A stretch of DNA of 64,000 nucleotides from a virus (IMGVR_UViG_3300046010_015054:62001-126000), one strand, 5' to 3'; counted from the first letter of the stretch, positions 7,224-15,391 are shown. The notes: generated by a model not told the origin, from the letters alone. A program made the numbers and translations.

Positions 7224-7625
7224 TTAAATTTTTTTAATGTAGGGTCTTTGAGCCCAATATTTTTCGTCTCCATAATAAGTACAAATCTCTTCTCCTACTT
7301 GTATATCTCTTATAGCTATAAATTGAAAAATTTGACTATCTAATGGATTGTGTTGCCATTTAGCATTAGGTGTATCTGAATGATTGTATATACAGCCAAA
7401 TCCAAGAGGAAGAACTTGTAGTTGAGGGTTTTCTATTGGATAAGCAAAAGCATAATCCATAAAAGCTTCAGGGTGAGAGTTAGATAATTTAGTAGGTACT
7501 TCTAATAAAGGACATTCTTCAATAACTTCATTAAGATATATAGGTGAAGTAGCAAATACTCCCCAACCTTTTTGATAGGTTTTTCTTATTTCTAATTTAT
7601 AAGGTCGTTTTAGATTTGAAATCAT
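7224..7625 (-). CDS. SET-domain protein (putative lysine methyltransferase)
   Basis: A single minimal SET domain of 133 aa. It shows the GWGVF motif (20-24, SAM-binding GxG), the pseudoknot motif NHSDTPNAKW (81-90) and GEEICTYYG (111-119) containing the catalytic Tyr. No pre-SET or post-SET zinc cluster is seen, as in the small SET proteins of bacteria and large viruses. It would transfer methyl from SAM to a protein lysine; whether the target is host or phage is unknown. It sits between a GH16 gene and a secreted protein. Confidence 0.82.
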   Translation of the reverse strand: MISNLKRPYKLEIRKTYQKGWGVFATSPIYLNEVIEECPLLEVPTKLSNSHPEAFMDYAFAYPIENPQLQVLPLGFGCIYNHSDTPNAKWQHNPLDSQIFQFIAIRDIQVGEEICTYYGDEKYWAQRPYIKKI

Positions 7626-7637
7626 TTTACAAATAAA

Positions 7638-8054
7638 TTATTCGTAGAAATAATAAACTTTTTTATGTGCTTCAACGTAAATACCCATTTTAAATTTATT
7701 ATCAATAGTATTTGCAATCATTAAAACAGGAATATTTAAAGTTTCATTGTAAGCATTCATTACAACCATTTTCATTCCTTCTCGCTCTTCAATTGTGGTT
7801 GATTTTACTCGGTAAGTAATATTACCTGAGGTTACAAATCCTTCTCCGTTTACTACATCTAATGTAATATCCCAAACAGCACTGGTTGCTGCTAAATCGT
7901 GATTATCAAAAAATATTGTTTTTTGTTCTACCTGACTCCAAATCATTTCGGAGGTAGACATATAGTTAGTAACTTTATGCCATTTTAGAATTTGTTGCCC
8001 AAATGAACTAAATGATACTAATAAAAAAATAAATAAAACTAATATTTTTTTCAT
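7638..8054 (-). CDS. Secreted hypothetical protein (138 aa)
   Basis: A clear Sec signal peptide (MKKILVLFIFLLVSFSSFGQ) ends in the FGQ form typical of Bacteroidota, so the mature protein of about 118 aa should be periplasmic. There is no lipobox Cys. The mature part appears beta-rich (MIWSQVEQKTIFF, TYRVKSTTI, GIYVEAHKKVYYF), similar in style to small host secreted proteins, but no family is assigned. It overlaps no neighbour and lies 2 nt after the membrane-protein gene. Confidence 0.7.
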   Translation of the reverse strand: MKKILVLFIFLLVSFSSFGQQILKWHKVTNYMSTSEMIWSQVEQKTIFFDNHDLAATSAVWDITLDVVNGEGFVTSGNITYRVKSTTIEEREGMKMVVMNAYNETLNIPVLMIANTIDNKFKMGIYVEAHKKVYYFYE

Positions 8055-8056
8055 AA

Positions 8057-9139
8057 CTAATATTTTATAGTCAAATCATCATCTGATTTATTAAATTTTT
8101 GTTTAATTTTTAATTCTCGGGGGCTGAGTTGGGGTTGGGTTTGGATATTTTCTTTATATTCATTTACAAGCTCAACTAAACTTTCAGTAGGTTCAGCTAA
8201 AGTAACTTTTTTTTCTTCAGAAACATCACTTTTAATATCTTCTAAAATAATTTCTTCAGGAAAAATCTCAGGTTCATTATTAGAAACTTCTTGTACTGGG
8301 GTAGGTTCTGGGGTGGTTTGTTTTTTAAACCAATTAAATAACTTCATATCATTTTTATTTTTAGAATTTTCAAAAGCAAAATTAGCTGCTATAACTAATG
8401 CAATTGCTAAAGGATCAAATACAAATATTATAATTAATAATAACCAATTTATGATCCTATCCATGGCAACGCCCGTTAAGTTAGAAAGAAATTTTAAAGG
8501 TCCTAATTCACTTGCGGCTTCACCATTAGTTTTAACTTCTAATATTTGAGTTTCTAAACTAAATATAGAATCATTAACTATATTTAATTTATTTGTTAAA
8601 GCATCATCCGATTTATTAGCAGATTCAATTTGTTTAATAGATGCATTATTAGATCTAACTACTAAATTACCATTCTTATCTGTATATTGAGTAGTTGAAC
8701 CTTTAGATAATGTACCTTTTAATTCAGCTAATGATTGTTTTTCTTGGATAATATTATTACGATTATCTTCGTATAATTCTTTTTTAGTTTCTAATACTTC
8801 TATTTGTTGAGTAACAAAACCATCTTTATTTGCTGTTTCTTGATATGCTGCTGATAAAAAACCATAAATACCCATAGAAGTAATTAAAACAAGGATAGTA
8901 GCAGCTATTGTTAAATAAATTTTTAACATTAAAGGTAAAGTTTTTCTATACTGATAAAGTAAAGAAACAATAATTAGTTTAGCTATTTCTAGAGAAGTTG
9001 CCATAATAATTACAGCCAAACTAGCACCTGCGAAAAGTTTACTAAGGCCGCTTACTGAATAGAAAGCGGCCGAAGCAGAAACTGATAGTGCAGAAAGCGC
9101 TATTAAAAATGGAAATATTTTATTCTGTAGATTTTTCAT
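8057..9139 (-). CDS. Multi-pass membrane protein with coiled coil (360 aa)
   Basis: Three hydrophobic segments occupy residues 8-110 (FPFLIALSALSVSASAAF, GASLAVIIMATSLEIAKLII, IYLTIAATILVLITSMGIYG). A long charged coiled-coil region follows (about 115-215), then a further membrane helix (WLLLIIIFVFDPLAIALVIAA) and an acidic, Pro/Glu-rich C-terminal tail. Function is not recognised. The architecture suits an inner-membrane protein with a periplasmic coiled-coil loop. It overlaps the holin-like gene by 20 nt and is next to the endolysin, so a part in lysis or superinfection exclusion is possible but unproven. Confidence 0.7.
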   Translation of the reverse strand: MKNLQNKIFPFLIALSALSVSASAAFYSVSGLSKLFAGASLAVIIMATSLEIAKLIIVSLLYQYRKTLPLMLKIYLTIAATILVLITSMGIYGFLSAAYQETANKDGFVTQQIEVLETKKELYEDNRNNIIQEKQSLAELKGTLSKGSTTQYTDKNGNLVVRSNNASIKQIESANKSDDALTNKLNIVNDSIFSLETQILEVKTNGEAASELGPLKFLSNLTGVAMDRIINWLLLIIIFVFDPLAIALVIAANFAFENSKNKNDMKLFNWFKKQTTPEPTPVQEVSNNEPEIFPEEIILEDIKSDVSEEKKVTLAEPTESLVELVNEYKENIQTQPQLSPRELKIKQKFNKSDDDLTIKY

Positions 9140-9563
9140 CTTTTTTTCTTATACCTTTATGTTGATCTATTTTATCAAGAATCTCATTTAATAAAGATGC
9201 CTTAATAAAACCAGCCATAGATGCATTTTTAAGTGCACTTATGATTTGAAATATCATAAAAGGTACTACGATTACTTCACTAAGCCAAGCTGTTCCAGTA
9301 AAACCTTGTTCTACCATCAGGATACCTGTTAGAATAACTAACCAAGCAAAGGTATTTCTTAATACTTGTAAAGCTTTACGAGTTTGAAATCCTTCTCTTC
9401 TAGCACCTGCAATCATTCCAAATATGCCATCTAGAAACATAACTCCCACTACGGCTAAATACTGATCAGAATTAGCCATAGTTAGCTTCATAAAATAAGA
9501 ACACATAAAGGTTACACCTGCTGATAACGAAGTAATAGCCAGTAGTGGAAGGTTAAGTTTCAT
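9120..9563 (-). CDS. Holin-like membrane protein (147 aa)
   Basis: Resembles the phage holin family typified by Holin_4: an N-terminal helix (LLAITSLSAGVTFMCSYFM), a conserved core with an Asp next to a Gly-rich helix (VVGVMFLDGIFGMIAGARR), an R/K-rich loop, then helices TFAWLVILTGILMV and VIVVPFMIFQIISA, and a charged C-terminal tail. It would make the inner-membrane lesion that releases the endolysin. The M15 peptidase gene starts 9 nt away, the usual lysis pairing. The other holin candidate is the two-helix protein at 10209-10466. Confidence 0.65.
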   Translation of the reverse strand: MKLNLPLLAITSLSAGVTFMCSYFMKLTMANSDQYLAVVGVMFLDGIFGMIAGARREGFQTRKALQVLRNTFAWLVILTGILMVEQGFTGTAWLSEVIVVPFMIFQIISALKNASMAGFIKASLLNEILDKIDQHKGIRKKDEKSTE

Positions 9564-9571
9564 TATTGTTA

Positions 9572-10039
9572 TTATTTGTAAGGTTCGTAAACAGTTTTAC
9601 CTGCAGAATTTCTTACTGCACGTAAAATTTGTTTTCTTTGAGGACCACCTTTTTTATAAGATACGTGAACCCAATCTGGTGCTGTTTTAGTACCAAATTC
9701 CCAAATTAACTGATCAAAGTTTAAGTTTTCTTTGATGTAATTAAAGATTTCAGCATTAGATGGACCTTTATGCCCGTCCATATCAATATCAATTGCTTCA
9801 CCTTTTGAGTGTTGTGAAGTAGCTGAACCACCTACTGCTTTATTTAAAGCATCACTTCTATATCCTGAAGATAAGAAGATAGGTACTCCATAATGTTCTC
9901 TAATAGGTTGGAAAATATTTTGAGCTAATTCTTTAGCTGCTTCTAAATGAACTCCCTTTGGAGTATTATCAATACCTTTTCTTTTTGCGGTATCTGATTT
10001 GCTAAATTCAGCGACTGAAAGATTTTCGGATAACATCAT
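9572..10039 (-). CDS. Endolysin: M15-family peptidase
   Basis: Zinc peptidase of the M15A (D-Ala-D-Ala carboxypeptidase/L,D-endopeptidase) fold, acting on peptidoglycan cross-links. Zinc ligands are visible as His77 and Asp84 in SQHSKGEAIDID and His125 in DWVHVSY; the supporting SSGYRS motif is at 58-62. At 155 aa it is one catalytic domain. There is no signal peptide or membrane anchor, so it needs a holin, which is encoded next door. The start could be either of two adjacent Met codons. Confidence 0.9.
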   Translation of the reverse strand: MMLSENLSVAEFSKSDTAKRKGIDNTPKGVHLEAAKELAQNIFQPIREHYGVPIFLSSGYRSDALNKAVGGSATSQHSKGEAIDIDMDGHKGPSNAEIFNYIKENLNFDQLIWEFGTKTAPDWVHVSYKKGGPQRKQILRAVRNSAGKTVYEPYK

Positions 10040-10041
10040 GA

Positions 10042-10209
10042 TTATTCTTCGGTTTTAGGGGTTTCTTCTTGTTTTACTTCAGTATCACTATCAATTTTAT
10101 CAATAGTATCTACTTTTTCTTTTAAGTTACCTAGCTCATCAGCTAATGTTTCATCTAATTTTGTTTTACCTAGTAAAAATTTCAAAATTGCATTAAAAAT
10201 ATCTTTCAT
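10042..10209 (-). CDS. Small acidic protein in the lysis region (55 aa)
   Basis: Reads MKDIFNAILKFLLGKTKLDE, then a charged Glu/Lys/Asp-rich helix ending TPKTEE. The N-terminus is amphipathic and may associate with membrane. No family is recognised. The start overlaps the stop of the upstream two-helix membrane protein (TAATG) and the stop lies 2 nt before the endolysin ATG, so the three genes look like one translational unit. Confidence 0.6.
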   Translation of the reverse strand: MKDIFNAILKFLLGKTKLDETLADELGNLKEKVDTIDKIDSDTEVKQEETPKTEE

Positions 10210-10466
10210 TATCCTATTTCTTCTTCGTTAGACTTATCTTTTTTATTACCACCAAAAATTTTACCTGCTTCAGCAATACCGAAAGCACCAAGAGTGATGA
10301 TTACAAAAGAGTTAAAGATTGTATCACTGATAACGAGTTCTTGACCCATAATACCAGTTGCGACGTCTGCAAGAGCTGCAATACTCATTACTGAGAATGA
10401 CATAAAGCCAACGATAGTTTTTTCGTTGAAATCATTCTTGTCTTTAAAAATGTCACTAAATGCCAT
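10209..10466 (-). CDS. Two-helix membrane protein, alternative holin (85 aa)
   Basis: A short cytoplasmic N-terminus (MAFSDIFKDKNDFNEK), two membrane helices (VGFMSFSVMSIAALADVATGI and NSFVIITLGAFGIAEAG), and a Lys/Glu-rich C-terminus (GGNKKDKSNEEE). This class II holin-like layout, with the gene one step upstream of the endolysin, makes it the second holin candidate, or an antiholin partner of the 147-aa protein. Sequence alone does not decide. It has its own upstream late-type motif at 10518. Confidence 0.6.
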   Translation of the reverse strand: MAFSDIFKDKNDFNEKTIVGFMSFSVMSIAALADVATGIMGQELVISDTIFNSFVIITLGAFGIAEAGKIFGGNKKDKSNEEEIG

Positions 10467-10517
10467 AATTTTAAATTTAAAAGTTAATTTAATACAACTA
10501 TTATATAAAACATTTAT

Positions 10518-10526
10518 TATAAATAT
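10518..10526 (-). promoter_or_regulatory. Candidate late promoter motif upstream of the lysis genes
   Basis: Sense-strand ATATTTATA, 51 nt before the ATG at 10466 and touching the stop of the upstream gene. Same core as the other copies. Confidence 0.55.
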
Positions 10527-11470
10527 TACCTACTAAATCTAAAAGCTAGACCCGCATAAGTATATTGTATAATATCTGGGGTTCCTTTATTGTAAGAAGC
10601 CCAAGCATCTAAATCGTCTGTTGAATAAACATTTACTTTAGTACCACCAAATACTTTTACAGATTTAGTTAAGTTAATTCCTACCTCACCTCCTAAAGTA
10701 GTAAAGATTGTCCAAACTCCTCCTGCTGAATTAATTTCCATTAAAGGGTAGTTAGGATTACTAGCTGAGGTTAAATAACGATGGGCATGAGCAAATCCAT
10801 TACCTCCAAAAATAGTAATACTTCCATCTTTACTTACTGCAAAATTATAAGCTAAGACTAATTCAGCTGAATAAAGTGTAGCTCCAAATGTTTGGGTGTC
10901 TTCTATTGGAGTGGTTCGAGTACCTCTAATAGTGCCTTGAGTTAATATACCTCTAGTTTCCCAATGTTTATCAGGCGAATATGTTAAAGCTTGAGTACTA
11001 CCTTCTATGGCTTCAATAGATTCACTTCTTAAATCACTAAATGAATTTAAAGAACCTCTAGAAAAACTCATACCCCATCTTGATAAACCTTTAACAGGTG
11101 GTAGACTTGGTACTTGAATTTCTTTAATTACAGTATCAATTTTAACAATTGGTTGTTGATTCTTTATAATCGAATCTAATTCAGTTACTTTAGCACTTTT
11201 TTGACCTGCATAAATATGAAGTTCATTAAAACTAGAATCTAAAACAGCATATTCGGCTTTAGCAGAATCATACTCAGTTTTAATTTCGTTAAGTTTTGTT
11301 TTTTGCTTAGCAATAGTCTGGTTAAGATAAACAGCCTGTGACTTAAGCATAGTCACAGTTGTATCTTTACCTTTAATTAACTCGTAAGGATATCTAGTTT
11401 GAGCCGTCAGACTCGAGTTCAAAAGGAGTAGCGGAAGGAGAAACAGAATCGATGATAGCCTTGACTTCAT
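10526..11470 (-). CDS. Exported coiled-coil plus outer-membrane barrel-like protein (314 aa)
   Basis: Signal peptide MKSRLSSILFLLPLLLLNSS ends near LTAQ. A heptad-like coiled coil follows (about 40-105) with a VIKEIQVPSLPPVKG linker. The C-terminal 190 residues show alternating strands with Gly and aromatics and end in YAGLAFRFSR, like an outer-membrane beta-barrel closing strand. The architecture suggests a protein anchored in the outer membrane with a periplasmic coil. Its start is nested in the 3' end of the next upstream gene (77 nt, other frame), an arrangement known from Rz/Rz1 spanin pairs. A spanin-like or receptor-masking role is inference. Confidence 0.65.
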   Translation of the reverse strand: MKSRLSSILFLLPLLLLNSSLTAQTRYPYELIKGKDTTVTMLKSQAVYLNQTIAKQKTKLNEIKTEYDSAKAEYAVLDSSFNELHIYAGQKSAKVTELDSIIKNQQPIVKIDTVIKEIQVPSLPPVKGLSRWGMSFSRGSLNSFSDLRSESIEAIEGSTQALTYSPDKHWETRGILTQGTIRGTRTTPIEDTQTFGATLYSAELVLAYNFAVSKDGSITIFGGNGFAHAHRYLTSASNPNYPLMEINSAGGVWTIFTTLGGEVGINLTKSVKVFGGTKVNVYSTDDLDAWASYNKGTPDIIQYTYAGLAFRFSR

Positions 11471-11729
11471 TTAGTTGTGTTGTTAAAATTAGTTTTTCTT
11501 CTTGCAACGTCTGGATTGACTCCTTCATTCCAACAACTTTTTCTGTAGTAGATTTATCAATAGCCTTAGCCATTTTAGTGGCTTGTTTCATTTGTTCCTG
11601 TGATTTTTGAAGTAGGAACTTAACTTCATCAACTTTAGGCTCATTTGGTTTTTGAGCCGTAACTGAAATTATAGTGGTAGCTAAAATAATAGATGCTACT
11701 CCTATAATGTAAGTTTTTTTAACGTCCAT
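11394..11729 (-). CDS. Inner-membrane anchored coiled-coil protein, i-spanin-like (111 aa)
   Basis: N-terminal signal-anchor helix (YIIGVASIILATTIISV), then a long periplasmic coiled coil (about 40-95: QKSQEQMKQATKMAKAI and later heptads) and an acidic tail. This is the layout of an i-spanin such as Rz, though no sequence family is recognised. The 3' end overlaps the signal-peptide region of the outer-membrane barrel-like gene by 77 nt in another frame. Cleavage after VTAQ is also possible, which would make it a periplasmic protein instead. Confidence 0.6.
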   Translation of the reverse strand: MDVKKTYIIGVASIILATTIISVTAQKPNEPKVDEVKFLLQKSQEQMKQATKMAKAIDKSTTEKVVGMKESIQTLQEEKLILTTQLNEVKAIIDSVSPSATPFELESDGSN

Positions 11730-11980
11730 TATTTCATGATTTGAAGCATTTCAACCTTGCTTATCATGTAACCTAATGTAGAATCACTTCTACGAACGTG
11801 TTCAGTTAATAACTCAATTTTTTGGTCTTGACCAGCTACACGCTCGTCGTATTTACCGATCAAATCAGAATTGCTTAATTTGATATCGACGTATAAATAA
11901 CCTATAGCAACAATTACTAAAAACAGTAGACCTTTTGTAGGATCTTTTGAAAATTGTTCAAAAGTAATAGGTAGTTTCAT
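11729..11980 (-). CDS. Small membrane protein with short coiled coil (83 aa)
   Basis: A soluble N-terminus (MKLPITFEQFSKDPTKG), one membrane helix (LLFLVIVAIGYLYVDI), then a polar helix (AGQDQKIELLTEHVRRSDS). Function is not recognised. It joins the next gene by a TAATG overlap, so it belongs to the envelope/lysis unit that starts behind the late-type motif at 11996. Confidence 0.6.
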   Translation of the reverse strand: MKLPITFEQFSKDPTKGLLFLVIVAIGYLYVDIKLSNSDLIGKYDERVAGQDQKIELLTEHVRRSDSTLGYMISKVEMLQIMK

Positions 11981-11995
11981 AATTTATGGGTTTAT

Positions 11996-12004
11996 TATAA
12001 ATAC
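11996..12004 (-). promoter_or_regulatory. Candidate late promoter motif upstream of the envelope unit
   Basis: Sense-strand GTATTTATA, 15 nt before the ATG at 11980. The only copy whose first base differs from A; core TATTTAT kept. It sits directly after the nrdA terminator. Confidence 0.5.
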
Positions 12005-12009
12005 AAAGA

Positions 12010-12025
12010 GGTGTCCGAAGACACC
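12010..12025 (-). terminator. Terminator hairpin after nrdA (UUCG tetraloop)
   Basis: 6-bp stem GGTGTC/GACACC closed as C(TTCG)G on the minus strand, 28 nt after the nrdA stop, followed by TCTTTG. The T-run is weak, so termination may be partial. Confidence 0.6.
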
Positions 12026-12052
12026 CCTAGTAAAAAAGAAATTTAAAATTAT

Positions 12053-13762
12053 CTACCCATCACAAGCAACACAATCTACAGTGCGAGATCCAAGATCTCC
12101 TTTAATTACTGAATCAGTGCGTAAGTAATAAAGTGTTTTGATTCCAAGCTTCCAAGCCTCCATATGTACCTGGTTAATCCATTTAGGTGAATCGGTTGGA
12201 TCAAATGAAAGATTAAGTGATTGGGTTTGGTCAAGATACTTTTGGCGAACTGCTGCTTGTTGAACTAAAGCTAACTGGTTAATTTCTGGGAAGGTTAAGA
12301 ATATTTCTTTTTCGTCTTCAGTTAGAATTTCATGAGATAAATTTTGTACTGAACCATTGTCAGCTAGAATTTGATCCCAAACTTTACTTACATTATGTCC
12401 TTTTTTCTTTAATAGTGCTTCAAGCTCAGGATTTTTAACAATAAAAGTTCCTTTGGCACCATTAAACACATAAACGTTTGCTGGTTGAGGTTCAATACCT
12501 GCTGAACAACTGCTAATACGAGAATTAGAAACTGTTGGTGCAATTGCTAGTAAGTGAGTATTTCTCATACCCGTACCTTTACACCAGAGTGGTTCACCAT
12601 ACTCTGTAGCCATTTTACGAGATGCGGCTTCTGCTTGTAATTTAATTTGGCTGAAAATAGTGTGAGTCCAAGCAGTAGAGGCAATTGAGTTAAATGGTAA
12701 ATTCTTTTGTTGTAAGAATGTATGCCATCCCATTACTCCTAAACCAAGTGCACGACCTTTTTTAGCATGTCTGTGTGAGCGAATCATAGATTCTTTACCA
12801 TTGGTTTTTTGGATGAATTCTTCCATTACACCATCAAGAAAATAGATTGCAGTTTCAACTACATCTGTATCTTTCCACTCATCATATTTAGCTAAGTTTA
12901 ATGAACTTAAACAACAAATAAATGAATGTTCTTCATCTGTGTGAAGTGTAATTTCAGTACAGATGTTAGTCATTGAAACATTTAAATTGTTCATTCTGTA
13001 TGCTAGTGGGTTGTCTTTATTGACATTATCACTAAACATAATGTAGGGTTCACCGGTTTCTACGCGTGATTTAAGTATTTCTAACCACAATGACATAGCC
13101 TCGCTGTCGCGATCATTTAAGCGCTTCATAAACGCATCATCAACAACTACACACTGATGTAGGTTAAGGCATTGTCTATTTGGGTCTCCTTTAGGTCTGC
13201 GAATCTGAAGAAACTCATGAATGTCTTTATGGCTGATATCTAAGTTTACGGATGCAGCTCCTCGTCTAACAGAACCTTGGTTAGTGGCAATGATAGTGGA
13301 GTCATAGATTTTAGCCCATGGTACAACTCCTTCTGACTTTCCATTTCCTGTGATATGAGCACCTCTTGGTCGAATGCGGCTAAGCGAGATTCCAACTCCT
13401 CCGCCGTAGGAAGTAAGGCGCATAAGTTCAGCGTTAGTAAGTCCAATTCCACGAACACTATCGGGCGTATCAATTCCAAAACAAGAGATAGGCAAACCAC
13501 GATCAGTACCGGTATTGCTAAGAACAGGGCTGGCAAGACCAATCCATCCATTCCAAATGTATTTAAAAAATTTATTTTCTAAGTCAGGACGATTTAAACG
13601 CATCGCCACAGCGTGTGCTACTCTTCTGTAAGCTTTTTTGGGTGTTTCACCTGGGAGTAAATAACCTTTTGAAATGGTACTGAGTGCTACCTCATCCATG
13701 TACTCAGGGTAGTCTTTCCCTTTTTCCCAAATAGAAAAATCTGCTACTAAATTATTATCCAT
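12053..13762 (-). CDS. nrdA: Ribonucleotide reductase class I, large subunit NrdA
   Basis: Reduces ribonucleoside diphosphates with the NrdB radical subunit. Residues visible: Cys94 (PISCFG), the N-I-C268-T-E270 active-site loop, Cys283/284 (CCLSSLNL), the Tyr pair in TLYYLRT and a C-terminal DCVACDG redox tail. At 569 aa it is shorter than E. coli NrdA (761 aa) and begins without the ATP-cone, so overall dATP inhibition is probably absent. nrdB lies 640 nt upstream in the same direction, with a nuclease gene between. A terminator follows the gene. Confidence 0.95.
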   Translation of the reverse strand: MDNNLVADFSIWEKGKDYPEYMDEVALSTISKGYLLPGETPKKAYRRVAHAVAMRLNRPDLENKFFKYIWNGWIGLASPVLSNTGTDRGLPISCFGIDTPDSVRGIGLTNAELMRLTSYGGGVGISLSRIRPRGAHITGNGKSEGVVPWAKIYDSTIIATNQGSVRRGAASVNLDISHKDIHEFLQIRRPKGDPNRQCLNLHQCVVVDDAFMKRLNDRDSEAMSLWLEILKSRVETGEPYIMFSDNVNKDNPLAYRMNNLNVSMTNICTEITLHTDEEHSFICCLSSLNLAKYDEWKDTDVVETAIYFLDGVMEEFIQKTNGKESMIRSHRHAKKGRALGLGVMGWHTFLQQKNLPFNSIASTAWTHTIFSQIKLQAEAASRKMATEYGEPLWCKGTGMRNTHLLAIAPTVSNSRISSCSAGIEPQPANVYVFNGAKGTFIVKNPELEALLKKKGHNVSKVWDQILADNGSVQNLSHEILTEDEKEIFLTFPEINQLALVQQAAVRQKYLDQTQSLNLSFDPTDSPKWINQVHMEAWKLGIKTLYYLRTDSVIKGDLGSRTVDCVACDG

Positions 13763-13763
13763 T

Positions 13764-14360
13764 TTATTTTATTACGTTTCTACAATTACACTTATAATCA
13801 TTTAATTCTTTTGATACAGGTGCTACATTTTTAAAATAATAACACTCTTTGCGATTTCCAATCTTAAGTTCCTTATAATATCCTTTAGGGATAGCAGCAT
13901 TTGTAGGAACTCGAGCTGGTGTTTTATCATATTCTATTCGAATAAACACTTGAACTTGAGCTGTTTTTGCTTGTTCACGTTCATATATTTCTAACTTTTT
14001 CCAAACACCACGATTTAGACTTTGTTGTTGAAGGCTAGAATTGACATAAGTAAAAGTAGCGTATAGCATATCGCGATCACAATTAAGAGATGCCGCGGGA
14101 GCCATGTGTCCTTTGTCCCATTCATTTTCTTCATAGTCTTTATTATCTGATGTTTTAAGTCCTTTTTCAGTATAAAAATCCATTCCAGTACGAGATGCAG
14201 TACCATTTGGGCAAGCTACAGAGTATCTTACTGAACGAGGTCCTTCTAGTACTTCTGAATAGTTAATTATAAAGTAAGGGGTGTTCCAATATACACTATC
14301 TTTTAGTTGGGCTAAAAGAGTAAGTGGGAATAAAAGAGTAATTAAAAAATACTTTTTCAT
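13764..14360 (-). CDS. Secreted DNA/RNA non-specific endonuclease (NUC family)
   Basis: A Serratia/NucA-type nuclease that would cut DNA and RNA with one metal ion. The motif D82-K-G-H85 (for DRGH) holds the general-base His; Asn107 in YVNSSLQQQSLNRGVW matches the metal-binding Asn. I start at 14360 because this gives a signal peptide (MKKYFLITLLFPLTLLAQ) with a Bacteroidota-type end; the Met at 14384 would bury it. Mature size is about 180 aa, at the small end of the family. Sitting between nrdA and nrdB, it may feed nucleotide recycling or act on DNA outside the cytoplasm. Confidence 0.85.
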   Translation of the reverse strand: MKKYFLITLLFPLTLLAQLKDSVYWNTPYFIINYSEVLEGPRSVRYSVACPNGTASRTGMDFYTEKGLKTSDNKDYEENEWDKGHMAPAASLNCDRDMLYATFTYVNSSLQQQSLNRGVWKKLEIYEREQAKTAQVQVFIRIEYDKTPARVPTNAAIPKGYYKELKIGNRKECYYFKNVAPVSKELNDYKCNCRNVIK

Positions 14361-14404
14361 TTTAATGCGATTGAATAGTTTCAAAAAATGCTCTAATAAA
14401 TTTT

Positions 14405-15391
14405 TTAAAAAATGCTTTCATCCCACTGCATGTGTCCTTTAGAATAATTAGTAACACGACTAGCAAAGAAATCAGTGTGTTGTTTACCCGCAGATAAAGC
14501 ATCAAACCATTTCATACGTTCAACCGCTGTCATATCAATATTTGAAACGATTGGATTATAACCAAGATCACCAAGTTTGGTATTAACACGATTTTTGATA
14601 AAATTTTGAAGATCGTATTTTGAACATCCTTCAAGATCACCTAACTCATATACCTTATCAATAAAATCAAGTTCGAGTTTAAGAGATAATAAAGCTGCTT
14701 CATTAATTGCTGCTTCTAGTTCTTTTGTTTTGAGTTTTGGATTTTCTTTAATAAGAGTTCTAAATAACCAACATCCTGCTTCTGAGTGGAGAGACTCGTC
14801 TCTAATAGACCATTCAACAATTTGACCCACTCCCTTAAGCTTGTTTCGCATTTTAAAAGAGAGTAGTATGGCGAATGAAGAGAATAAGTTAACGCCCTCG
14901 GTAAAGGCTGAGAATATAGCCAATGATTTGGCAATTTCGTGGAAATCTTTTTCGCCATTAAAACTATCCCTAACAAGCATAAGATTTTCAATTTTAGCCA
15001 TCGTAGTTTCATCTTCGAGAAACTCTGAAAAATTATCAAGTCCGAGTGTTTCATTTAATAAAGAATAAGCTTCAGCGTGAATTGTTTCAAAAGCGCCAAA
15101 TGTTGTAGCCATCATAATAACTTCTGGTTTTCTAAACCATTTAGTTACTAACCCTGACCAATAATCATTTACAATAGTTTCTGTTTGGGCAAAACCTTTT
15201 AAGATAGAACCAATAATATTTTTTTCAGATTCATTAAGATTAGAGTTCCAGTCATTCAAATCAGACATCATTGGAACTTCAGTATGTAACCAGTGTGCCT
15301 GTTGTTGTTTAAGCCAATAATCATATGCTTCCGGATATTCGAAAGGTTTGTAGATAATTCTCTCATGCAACAGATTTGATTTCTTTGCCAT
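14405..15391 (-). CDS. nrdB: Ribonucleotide reductase class I, small subunit NrdB
   Basis: Diiron-tyrosyl radical protein partnering NrdA. Metal ligands and radical site can be read as Glu38 (HTEV), Glu102-x-x-His105, Tyr109 four residues after the His, Glu165 (FTEG), and Glu199-x-x-His202 (RDESLH). The Tyr is conserved, so this looks like a standard radical-bearing class I subunit. The 328 aa length is normal. It is the first gene of the nrd group and begins in an A-rich leader without a Shine-Dalgarno. Confidence 0.95.
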   Translation of the reverse strand: MAKKSNLLHERIIYKPFEYPEAYDYWLKQQQAHWLHTEVPMMSDLNDWNSNLNESEKNIIGSILKGFAQTETIVNDYWSGLVTKWFRKPEVIMMATTFGAFETIHAEAYSLLNETLGLDNFSEFLEDETTMAKIENLMLVRDSFNGEKDFHEIAKSLAIFSAFTEGVNLFSSFAILLSFKMRNKLKGVGQIVEWSIRDESLHSEAGCWLFRTLIKENPKLKTKELEAAINEAALLSLKLELDFIDKVYELGDLEGCSKYDLQNFIKNRVNTKLGDLGYNPIVSNIDMTAVERMKWFDALSAGKQHTDFFASRVTNYSKGHMQWDESIF

